Below, one piece after another: positions 30,218 to 35,147 of a stretch of DNA of 35,147 nucleotides (its first letter is position 1; every line of letters begins with the position of its first letter). The position numbers were made by a program, and so were the translations under genes. The DNA is from a virus. Below the pieces are notes generated by a model. That model saw nothing but the letters and a program-made list of their open reading frames with translations. It did no database searches and was not told the origin of the DNA. The stretch spans positions 1 through 35,147 of IMG/VR virus record IMGVR_UViG_3300033978_000676; one strand, 5' to 3'.

Positions 30218-31078
30218 ATGTCTTTCCATTCCGGCGAGTCTGTGCGCAAGATGTCTGCTGACAGGCTGAGAATCCTGCTACAGACAGGGTTTCGCTGGTC
30301 GGAAGCGGCAGAAATCAGTGGGGTGTCGCTTTGGGTGCTCCGGACCTGGTGGCAGCGAACAGGCATACATCTCTGCGATCCGATCGAGCGGGCCCAGGCA
30401 GAGCGATTGATACAAGCGAACTACCGGCAATGCTCACCTCGGCTGTTTGACGGTTTGGTGGTCTGCAGCAAGTGCCGCGGCCTGCTGAAGCCGCCGGATC
30501 AGAGGGATGTCTGTGGCCGCCCGCACCGCTGGGCCTGCACTCGCTGCCGCACCGCTGGCCGCCGGGAGTGGGTATCAGCCGCGGCCATCAAGCGGGCTGT
30601 GTTTGAGGCACTGCAGCGGCGGCTGCCGGAGATGGCCCGGCTGTGTGAGCACCGCACGAAGTTTCAACGGGAGCGCGAGCAGCGGTGGCTGGAGCAGCTG
30701 GAGCAGTTCCAGGCGATGGCCCAGCGGTTGCATGAGGCTGGCTTACCGCGCCTGGCAATTTTGGCGCGGGCGGCCCAGGTGCAGCTGGCGGAGGATGAGC
30801 TGGGAGATCCGCCCTACCTCGATCGACACAACTGGGGCGAGACGTTCAGCAGCTGGGGGGCGTGGGAAGGTGCCAGTTCACACCAGTGGCGGATGGTGAC
30901 CGCCTTCTTCTGCCGAAAGGTCGTCTGGGATGGCGAGCGGCTGCAGGTCGTCCTTTTCGGCCGGCGGTTTGTCGATCCACTGCTGATGAATGGCAACGAG
31001 GACCTCGTTGATCAGCCCCTCTGGCGGCCGCCCGTTCATCCGTTGGCGTTCAGCCATCCTGCTCATCGGGTGGGTTGA
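30218..31078 (+). CDS. Serine-recombinase C-terminal-like protein without catalytic domain
   Basis: This 286-residue protein starts at ATG 30218. Residues 12-48 form an HTH (KMSADRLRILLQTGFRWSEA, ISGVSLWVLRTWW). Residues 80-115, LVVCSKCRGLLKPP and HRWACTRCRTAGRR, form a zinc ribbon (Cys83, 86, 107, 110). A long helix at about 140-200 (REREQRWLEQLEQFQAMAQRL) follows, and the end SSHQWRMVTAFFCRKVVWDGERLQVVLF matches the last strands of serine recombinases. The resolvase domain with the catalytic serine is missing, and no trace of it is seen upstream. It may be a domesticated DNA-binding factor or a partner of the complete recombinase at 12814-14130. The 3' end overlaps a minus-strand frame by 16 bases. 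Confidence 0.62.
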   Translation: MSFHSGESVRKMSADRLRILLQTGFRWSEAAEISGVSLWVLRTWWQRTGIHLCDPIERAQAERLIQANYRQCSPRLFDGLVVCSKCRGLLKPPDQRDVCGRPHRWACTRCRTAGRREWVSAAAIKRAVFEALQRRLPEMARLCEHRTKFQREREQRWLEQLEQFQAMAQRLHEAGLPRLAILARAAQVQLAEDELGDPPYLDRHNWGETFSSWGAWEGASSHQWRMVTAFFCRKVVWDGERLQVVLFGRRFVDPLLMNGNEDLVDQPLWRPPVHPLAFSHPAHRVG

Positions 31079-31296
31079 CGACGCAGGCAGGACAGTTTGG
31101 CAAACCTCAGCTGGGGACGAGGGGGTGAGTATGGAGGACCTACTTCATCAACGATCAGGAAAGTCGCAGCCGGCTGTGGTTCAGCGAAAGAGGCAATCTT
31201 TGCCAGCTCCTGTTTAAGTAATCCCATGGTGCGCACCCCCGCTCCGCGGCGGCCAGCAATGAACAATGCTCGGCGGCAAAGTTCACTTGTGATCAT
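31063..31296 (-). CDS. Hypothetical small protein
   Basis: The preferred start is ATG 31296 (77 residues); an upstream ATG at 31317 would add seven residues. The sequence begins MITSELCRRALFIAGRRGAG, continues LLKQELAKIASFAEPQPAATFLIVDEVG, and ends in a Pro/Arg-rich tail. The DE after a hydrophobic strand superficially recalls a Walker B motif, but no Walker A (GxxxxGK[ST]) is present. It is the last gene of the early minus-strand run and overlaps the plus-strand gene end. Confidence 0.42.
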   Translation of the reverse strand: MITSELCRRALFIAGRRGAGVRTMGLLKQELAKIASFAEPQPAATFLIVDEVGPPYSPPRPQLRFAKLSCLRRQPTR

Positions 31297-31354
31297 CGCT
31301 TGAGTTTCGGATTTCATTCACGGTGGGGGATAGGGGTGTGGTTGGGGTGGTCAT
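31283..31354 (-). CDS. Very short coupled frame (23 aa)
   Basis: ATG 31354 overlaps the preceding stop (ATGA) and the stop at 31283-31285 lies inside the next gene. The peptide, MTTPTTPLSPTVNEIRNSSD and three more residues, is polar. It may be a leader that couples translation rather than a functional protein. Only the overlap pattern supports it. Confidence 0.25.
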   Translation of the reverse strand: MTTPTTPLSPTVNEIRNSSDDHK

Positions 31355-31440
31355 GGTTGAACTCCGTGGGGATACAGTTGATGGACTATTTCGTAAAGGA
31401 AATAACAAATCCAAAACACAGTGAAGGCGTCTCGTTTCAT
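31351..31440 (-). CDS. Short coupled membrane-like peptide (29 aa)
   Basis: ATG 31440 overlaps the upstream stop as TGATG and the stop overlaps the next ATG as ATGA. The peptide contains an aromatic hydrophobic stretch, AFTVFWICYFLYEIVHQLY, that could insert in a membrane. The surrounding DNA is AT-richer than its neighbours. Support comes from the two overlaps. Confidence 0.4.
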   Translation of the reverse strand: MKRDAFTVFWICYFLYEIVHQLYPHGVQP

Positions 31441-31637
31441 CACCCCACCTCCGCACCGGGCGCCGGCAGCTCGATGCAGCGCCCGCAAGCATCCCCGCCC
31501 GGAGTGGGGAACACATCGCCCCGGCTGCCCCATCTCCAGCCGCGCTCTACTCGCGTCCACCATCCGCCATTGTATGCGTGGGCCTTGGTGCCGAGCGGGT
31601 AGTCGCGCCACGGGCGATCGACAGTTAGGAGGCTCAC
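31440..31637 (-). CDS. Small conserved-type phage protein (65 aa)
   Basis: The start is GTG 31637, overlapping the upstream stop (GTGA). The sequence contains RDYPLGTKAHAYNGGWWTRV and GDVFPTPGGDACGRCIELP, a compact Trp- and Gly-rich beta protein of a kind seen in many phages without known function. It ends in LPAPGAEVG, almost the same as the end of the preceding gene, and the two are encoded by a 23-base repeat. Confidence 0.65.
   Translation of the reverse strand: MSLLTVDRPWRDYPLGTKAHAYNGGWWTRVERGWRWGSRGDVFPTPGGDACGRCIELPAPGAEVG
31447..31469. repeat. 23-bp direct repeat, copy 1
   Basis: This matches 31644-31666 with one mismatch. Both copies encode the LPxPGAEV C-terminus of two consecutive genes. 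Confidence 0.85.
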
Positions 31638-32194
31638 GATTGCACCTCCGCACCGGGCACCGGCAGGGCGTTGATGGCGGCAGGGTGAGCCAGGATCGCC
31701 TCAGCTAGTGCAGCAGCGCCTAACCGCCGGTGTGTGCCGTCCACCTCGCGGATGATGGCGGCCAATGTGTCCGCGCTCATGGGTGCGGGCACGGGCACCG
31801 GCTCGATGGTGGGGCGGGCGTAGCGGGCGAGAACGGCGGTAACCAAGGCGGGCACGTCTTCCGGCGCAATTCCTATTCGGAGATCGCCTAGGTCGCTGCA
31901 ATGCTGCTCCGTCAGCTCGTCAATTTCGGCCTTGCTCACCGGCACCGGCTCGATGGTGGGGCGGCTCACGGCGAAGATGCTCAGCTTTGGGGCTGAGATA
32001 ATCGGCCGATTCGAGGGTGCTATCACCCCCTCCGGCTCGGGCTGGGCCAGGGCGGTGCGGGTCTGGGATAGGTGCTCGCGGCACTCCATCAGGGCGACGG
32101 GATCGAAACAGTCACGATCAACGCAATCAATCAGGTAACGGACGTTTTCAATTAGCTCGGCGCATGTCTTGCGCCAATCAGTTCGTTTAGTCAT
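31634..32194 (-). CDS. Hypothetical phage protein with duplicated linker
   Basis: This 186-residue protein starts at ATG 32194 behind AAGGTGA, a fair ribosome binding site. The N-terminus (MTKRTDWRKTCAELIENVRY) is helical with Cys residues. The linker RPTIEPVPV occurs twice, encoded by exact 24-base copies. The C-terminal helix pair, MSADTLAAIIREVDGTHRRL and GAAALAEAILAHP, is a short module frequent in phage hypothetical proteins. It ends with LPVPGAEVQS. Function unknown. Confidence 0.65.
   Translation of the reverse strand: MTKRTDWRKTCAELIENVRYLIDCVDRDCFDPVALMECREHLSQTRTALAQPEPEGVIAPSNRPIISAPKLSIFAVSRPTIEPVPVSKAEIDELTEQHCSDLGDLRIGIAPEDVPALVTAVLARYARPTIEPVPVPAPMSADTLAAIIREVDGTHRRLGAAALAEAILAHPAAINALPVPGAEVQS
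31644..31666. repeat. 23-bp direct repeat, copy 2
   Basis: This is the partner of 31447-31469, at the 3' end of the 186-residue gene. Confidence 0.85.
31794..31817. repeat. 24-bp exact direct repeat, copy 1
   Basis: This is identical to 31941-31964. It encodes RPTIEPVP in the 186-residue protein. Confidence 0.9.
31941..31964. repeat. 24-bp exact direct repeat, copy 2
   Basis: This is the partner of 31794-31817, in the same gene and frame. Confidence 0.9.
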
Positions 32195-32277
32195 CGCTTC
32201 ACCTTGAGAATAGACCAAATCAGCACTATCGCTAGTGCTAAGTCCGCAACAGAGGCGGGGGAAATGTTGACCATCAT
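32191..32277 (-). CDS. Short membrane peptide (28 aa)
   Basis: The start is ATG 32277 (or the adjacent ATG 32274), overlapping the upstream stop, and the stop overlaps the next start as ATGA. The peptide MMVNISPASVADLALAIVLI continues WSILKVKR, a hydrophobic helix with a basic end, so a single membrane span is likely. Overlaps on both sides support translation. Confidence 0.45.
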   Translation of the reverse strand: MMVNISPASVADLALAIVLIWSILKVKR

Positions 32278-32414
32278 GGCCGCGCCAGCATGGGGCAGGC
32301 GGCCAGGGATAACCGGGTGGAGGGTGTTGGTGGGCGCTGGGCCTGATCGCTGGTGGCGGGCGCGGTGGCAATGCGGGCCATGGCCTGCTGGGTGGGGGTC
32401 GTGAGGGTGATCAT
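32274..32414 (-). CDS. Short hypothetical protein (46 aa)
   Basis: ATG 32414 follows the PolX-like gene by 39 bases. The product begins MITLTTPTQQAMARIATAPA and is Ala-, Pro- and Thr-rich without clear fold. Its stop overlaps ATG 32277. Low complexity makes the coding claim uncertain. Confidence 0.4.
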   Translation of the reverse strand: MITLTTPTQQAMARIATAPATSDQAQRPPTPSTRLSLAACPMLARP

Positions 32415-32453
32415 CGGGGGGTGGGGTTGTGGATGCGGTCGCTGGGGAGGAGG

Positions 32454-32972
32454 TCAGGCCACCTCCCGGTCACGAGGGTCCACCCAACCCAGGCCGATCA
32501 GGCGGAACAACTCCGGCTCGGTGCGCACTGGCACAACCGACCCATCGGCGCGGCGCAGCAGGCCGCCTTCGGAGTGGTAGCCAGCCCGCACCCAGGCTGG
32601 GGCCAGGATCGTGCGGCACCAGTCCGCCGAGCCGGTGCGGATCGCCCGCTGCAGGCCGTAGCCATCGGCATCGACCATGAACAGGTCGAGCTTGATGCCC
32701 TTCGGCAGCAGGCGCTGGGTGTAGCGGCAGGGCAGCTCACCCCGCACCTTCATCCACTGGTTCACCACGGTGGCCAGGCCGCTGGCGAACAGGGGCGAGG
32801 CGTCGTAGGGCTTCGGCACGCAGACGATCTCGATGTCGCCGATCGTGGGCCGCTGCCGGCGGATGCTGCCGGCGAGACTGATCACCTCGCAGTGCGGGTC
32901 GAGCTGCTCCATCACGCCCACGGCGATGGCCTCGGCTTGGGCCAGGGGGATGCGGTCGGTGCTGCTGCTCAT
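32454..32972 (-). CDS. Mini PolX-like nucleotidyltransferase
   Basis: This 172-residue protein starts at ATG 32972, overlapping the DUF550 stop by four bases. It has the DNA polymerase X palm signature: AGSIRRQRPTIGDIEIVCVP, with Gly35-Ser36 and metal ligands Asp46 and Glu48, and GIKLDLFMV with Asp95 as third carboxylate. GLQRAIRTGSADW matches the TGS helix of the nucleotide-binding part. It lacks the 8-kDa lyase and PHP domains of full PolX enzymes (about 330-570 residues). Similar short forms are encoded by many phages; gap filling in repair or nucleotide transfer is possible. Activity not proven. Confidence 0.8.
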   Translation of the reverse strand: MSSSTDRIPLAQAEAIAVGVMEQLDPHCEVISLAGSIRRQRPTIGDIEIVCVPKPYDASPLFASGLATVVNQWMKVRGELPCRYTQRLLPKGIKLDLFMVDADGYGLQRAIRTGSADWCRTILAPAWVRAGYHSEGGLLRRADGSVVPVRTEPELFRLIGLGWVDPRDREVA

Positions 32973-33373
32973 GACGCTGTTCCCTTGCGATCGAGATCCT
33001 TCGCTACGTCCATCAGGTCGTCGGCTTGCAGCAGTGCGATCTCTCGCTGCCGGTCGTGCTCAATCGCCTTGTTCGGATCGGCCGTGCGCCAATCCGGCCA
33101 TGTGCGGCTCTCGTTGGTGCGCTGCTTGGCCAGCAGGGCGGCGATCACCTGTTCTGGTGTGGCACCGCTGCGCAGAGCCCCGTCGAATCCAAGAATGATC
33201 ACGTCGATCCACTCGGGCAGGGTTGGCTGCCCCTGGTCGGCCGCGGCCTCGACCTCCTGCAGCTCCTTGCGTAGGTGATTGCAGACGCCACGGGTCCGGT
33301 CACCAGGGCCGAACGTGAGCTGGCTGAAGGCGGCCTGTCCGTGGAGGTGCGCCAACAGGTCGAAGCTGCTCAT
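32969..33373 (-). CDS. DUF550 / MazZ-type dATP/dGTP pyrophosphohydrolase
   Basis: This 134-residue protein starts at ATG 33373 (ATGA overlap). It matches DUF550 over most of its length: FSQLTFGPGDRTRGVCNHLRKE, then LPEWIDVIILGFDGALRSG, and RTNESRTWPDWRTADPNKAIEH. The metal-binding set is Glu37, Glu40, Glu54 and Asp57 as in all-alpha NTP pyrophosphatases. The cyanophage S-2L relative MazZ removes pyrophosphate from dATP and dGTP in 2-aminoadenine DNA synthesis. Most DUF550 phages lack that pathway, and neither PurZ nor a dedicated polymerase is in this window, so general dNTP control is the safer call. Confidence 0.85.
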   Translation of the reverse strand: MSSFDLLAHLHGQAAFSQLTFGPGDRTRGVCNHLRKELQEVEAAADQGQPTLPEWIDVIILGFDGALRSGATPEQVIAALLAKQRTNESRTWPDWRTADPNKAIEHDRQREIALLQADDLMDVAKDLDRKGTAS

Positions 33374-33591
33374 AGCCCCCGCTCCGCGAGAAGGCGGCGG
33401 GCCGGCTGGCCCAGGTGGCCGCCACCGGCAGCGTGCAGCTTCAGCTGCTTGGCCAGCACCCCCGGGCGCTCGCGCCGCAGGAATGCCATCCAGAAGGGAT
33501 TGATGAACCGTGGCGCCTGAAACAGGGCCTGGATGGTCTCCTCCTGGCTGGCCGTGGCCCAGTTGTCCGGGCGATCCTGCAGATGGCTCAC
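33370..33591 (-). CDS. Hypothetical small basic protein (73 aa)
   Basis: The start is GTG 33591, with a four-base overlap on each side. The sequence contains APRFINPFWMAFLRRERPGVL and a glycine/arginine-rich end. There is no signal or membrane segment. No family was recognised. Coupling to the DUF550 gene suggests a related early function. Confidence 0.55.
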   Translation of the reverse strand: MSHLQDRPDNWATASQEETIQALFQAPRFINPFWMAFLRRERPGVLAKQLKLHAAGGGHLGQPARRLLAERGL

Positions 33592-33845
33592 GCTTCACCT
33601 CCCAGCTGGTCGCACAGGGGGCACGGGAAGCCCATCAGCCGGACAACCGTGGCCATCTCGCGCCAGTAACGGCGCCAGGCGGTCGCTGCGGCATGTTTCA
33701 GGGCATGGCCGGCCTGGTGGCCAGCAGGGAGGGCCTCCAGCTGGTGCCGGAGCTCCTGGACCTGGGCACCAGCAAGGTGCGCTCGATCAGTGGCCAGGCG
33801 GGCCAACTCGGAAAACAGGGGCGAGTAGGTCATGTAAGCGTTCAT
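33588..33845 (-). CDS. Hypothetical protein with C-terminal CxxC (85 aa)
   Basis: The start is ATG 33845, overlapping the upstream stop as ATGA. Residues 10-65 are helical (SELARLATDRAHLAGAQVQE, ALKHAAATAWRRYWREM). The end, GFPCPLCDQLGGEA, carries a CPLC pair that could bind metal or form a disulfide. No family was recognised. Confidence 0.6.
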   Translation of the reverse strand: MNAYMTYSPLFSELARLATDRAHLAGAQVQELRHQLEALPAGHQAGHALKHAAATAWRRYWREMATVVRLMGFPCPLCDQLGGEA

Positions 33846-34528
33846 AAGGATTTCTCCCACTGAAAAGATCGGGACATGAAGCGGTAGAGATCGAGCGCAT
33901 CTACCCAGCTGCCAACGGCAACATCGACATCGATGAGCTCCACGGCGGTGTGGCCGGGGCTGCAGAAGAGCACGAACGCACGCTGCGGCCACCAGCTGTG
34001 GGTGTCGATCAGCAGCGCCAGGGCTGCTCCCAGCTCAGCCGCCACACGCTGGGGGTTGAGCTGATCCGGTGAGCCGGCCTGCACCATGCCAATGCCAATG
34101 TCGCTGCCATCTCTGAACCGCACCAGCAGGTCGGCAGATGTGGCCACGGGCAGGCGCCAATGCCGCAGGGGCAATGGCGCAGCAAGCACCTCGAGGCGCT
34201 GCCAAAAGGGATGGGCGATCAATGGCTCGATCGTGGGCAGAGCCGAAGTGAACGGAGCCACGCTGGGCGCCCAGGGGCCCCTGGTGGCCGCGGCCGGGTT
34301 GTGGAGGCTGTTGGCGTAGATGGTGCAGGCCCGCACCACCACGGGATCCTGCGCAGAGATGGTGTGCCTCTGGTCGTGGGGATAGATGCGATCAAGGATC
34401 TGGTGAGCCGAGAGAAGCTCTTCCCCGTTCGGGCTTACGAAGCCGCCATCCGGGAGGGGGAGCAGAGCCTGGCCTTCGGGAGTGGAGAACCAGGTGAGCG
34501 GTTCGGGGAGGGAGAGGGAGGTCACCAT
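33842..34528 (-). CDS. Hypothetical protein, weakly PD-(D/E)XK-like (228 aa)
   Basis: This 228-residue protein starts at ATG 34528. The C-terminal part has LLVRFRDGSDIGIGMVQAGS, then a helix AAELGAALALLIDTHSW, a strand AFVLFCSPGHTAVELIDVDV, and a helix. The strand-helix-strand order and the paired acidic residues distantly recall a PD-(D/E)XK nuclease core, but no clear ExK is present. The N-terminal 90 residues look unrelated (ISAQDPVVVRACTIYANSL). It is coupled on both sides. Function unassigned. Confidence 0.6.
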   Translation of the reverse strand: MVTSLSLPEPLTWFSTPEGQALLPLPDGGFVSPNGEELLSAHQILDRIYPHDQRHTISAQDPVVVRACTIYANSLHNPAAATRGPWAPSVAPFTSALPTIEPLIAHPFWQRLEVLAAPLPLRHWRLPVATSADLLVRFRDGSDIGIGMVQAGSPDQLNPQRVAAELGAALALLIDTHSWWPQRAFVLFCSPGHTAVELIDVDVAVGSWVDALDLYRFMSRSFQWEKSL

Positions 34529-34668
34529 GACTTTCCCCGCAGATGGGGCGGCATGGCGGTGATTGAGCAGCCGAATTTCTGCCAGCGCATCTCCCAGCCG
34601 CAGGGGAGTGGGATGCGCCAGCTCAGGCCGCCGCTGCGCACATCATTGGTCCTACAGAAGATCAGCAT
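34522..34668 (-). CDS. Short hypothetical protein (48 aa)
   Basis: ATG 34668 begins two bases after the upstream stop, and the end overlaps the next start by seven bases. The product, MLIFCRTNDVRSGGLSWRIP then CGWEMRWQKFGCSI and a basic end, contains three Cys and four Trp. Position in a fully coupled run supports expression. No family was recognised. Confidence 0.5.
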   Translation of the reverse strand: MLIFCRTNDVRSGGLSWRIPLPCGWEMRWQKFGCSITAMPPHLRGKSW

Positions 34669-34670
34669 GA

Positions 34671-35078
34671 TCACCAGTGCTCTGTGGGCTCAACAGGGCC
34701 CACGGGTTCGGGCAGTGCCAGCCAGGACGGGGCAACGGCGACTGGTGGTAGCGGTGCACTGCTGGCCTGGGCCTCTGTTTCCTTGGGATTGAGCAGGACC
34801 ACGGGTGCCGCGGCCGCTGCAAGGGCAAGCAGATGCTCGGCTTCTTCGGGTGGCAGCTCCACCACGAATGCCGCAGTCGTGCGCCATAGCCGGCGGTTCG
34901 TGTCCCTGAAATGGCCAACGGCAAGATCGTCAGCCACATGGAACCGGTGCTCACCGGCGTAGAAGTAGCGGCCCAGGTATCTCTCCACTGGCACCACGTA
35001 GCTCTGCGTGGCACCGCGACCAGTGATCAGGACCATGGCGCCGAGGGGCGGATGCTCGCGTTTCAGGGCAACGGCCAT
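34671..35078 (-). CDS. Hypothetical protein (135 aa)
   Basis: The start is ATG 35078, overlapping the preceding stop as TGATG. The first 85 residues look like a compact beta-barrel-type domain: GAMVLITGRGATQSYVVPVE, RYFYAGEHRFHVADDLAV, RRLWRTTAAFVVELPPEEAE. The C-terminal 50 residues are Ala/Pro-rich. No family was recognised. Confidence 0.6.
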   Translation of the reverse strand: MAVALKREHPPLGAMVLITGRGATQSYVVPVERYLGRYFYAGEHRFHVADDLAVGHFRDTNRRLWRTTAAFVVELPPEEAEHLLALAAAAAPVVLLNPKETEAQASSAPLPPVAVAPSWLALPEPVGPVEPTEHW

Positions 35079-35147
35079 CAGATCTTCTCCGCACCCATGG
35101 AAGGCAACAGGTTGCCGATGGCCTCTCGGGATGCCTGCAGCTGGCGG
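35078..35147 (-). CDS. C-terminal fragment of an upstream gene
   Basis: The frame enters from the right edge and encodes the last 22 residues, RQLQASREAIGNLLPSMGAE and KI, ending at TGA 35078-35080. The coupling with the next gene shows that the minus-strand run continues beyond the window. It cannot be identified. Confidence 0.5.
   Translation of the reverse strand, partial: RQLQASREAIGNLLPSMGAEKI

Noticed and set aside
31063-31296. P-loop ATPase reading of the 77-residue protein
   Set aside because: The GRRGAG stretch lacks the GK[ST] of Walker A; only a weak hhhhDE strand remains.
32969-33373. Evidence for diaminopurine (Z) DNA
   Set aside because: DUF550 alone is widespread in ordinary phages; PurZ and the dedicated polymerase are not in the window.

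Overview
The window is a stretch of tailed-phage (Caudoviricetes) genome, either a phage or a prophage, and contains no gene that clearly belongs to a host chromosome. By eye the DNA is strongly GC-rich (roughly two thirds). Three features point to a picocyanobacterial host of the Synechococcus/Cyanobium kind: a primary-type (RpoD-like) sigma factor, a candidate NblA-like small protein, and a near match to the cyanobacterial LexA box. This host assignment is an inference. No tRNA, rRNA or CRISPR array was found.

Layout, right to left, because most genes lie on the minus strand. (1) 35147-31063: a tightly packed minus-strand series of small genes joined mostly by ATGA, GTGA or TGATG overlaps. 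Two can be assigned: a DUF550/MazZ-type dNTP pyrophosphohydrolase and a mini PolX-like nucleotidyltransferase. Several genes here encode fewer than 50 residues. (2) 31078-30218, plus strand: a protein resembling the C-terminal half of a serine recombinase without its catalytic domain. (3) 30141-26833, minus: ParB-like protein, HTH protein, probable small terminase, large terminase. (4) 24907-26786, plus: a four-gene cassette of sigma factor, LexA DNA-binding domain without peptidase, candidate NblA-like protein and an unknown, with two LexA-box-like sites. (5) 24805-14669, minus: DUF1073-type portal, two very large polyvalent proteins with metallopeptidase and J-domain signatures, a small protein, and the minor head (morphogenesis) protein. 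(6) 14668-11988: a membrane protein, a full serine recombinase, an excisionase-like HTH gene, a secreted protein and a membrane protein on alternating strands. (7) 11924-4883, minus: fibre-like and glycine-rich adhesin-like genes, small coiled-coil genes and a third large tagged protein. (8) 4882-4655, plus: a small Cro/CI-type HTH gene. (9) 4579-1, minus: DUF2213 scaffold/protease, decoration protein, DUF2184 major capsid protein, DUF4054 adaptor and neck proteins, running off the left edge.

The order terminase, portal, minor head, scaffold, decoration, capsid, adaptor and neck is a normal head module, but it is interrupted by three or more cassettes, mainly on the opposite strand, and by the fibre/large-protein block.

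The most unusual feature is a repeated protein module: a helix of the form RIDALxxxC followed by the 19-residue motif CxTGYSCGxxCISxxKxCR. It occurs six times intact and once in degenerate form across three large, otherwise different proteins (923, 1238 and 663 aa) lying between portal and scaffold. The proteins carry two different HExxH metallopeptidase-like regions, a J-domain and a ParB-like domain. This looks like a shared tag on proteins that may be loaded into the capsid and injected with the DNA. The tag function is a hypothesis.
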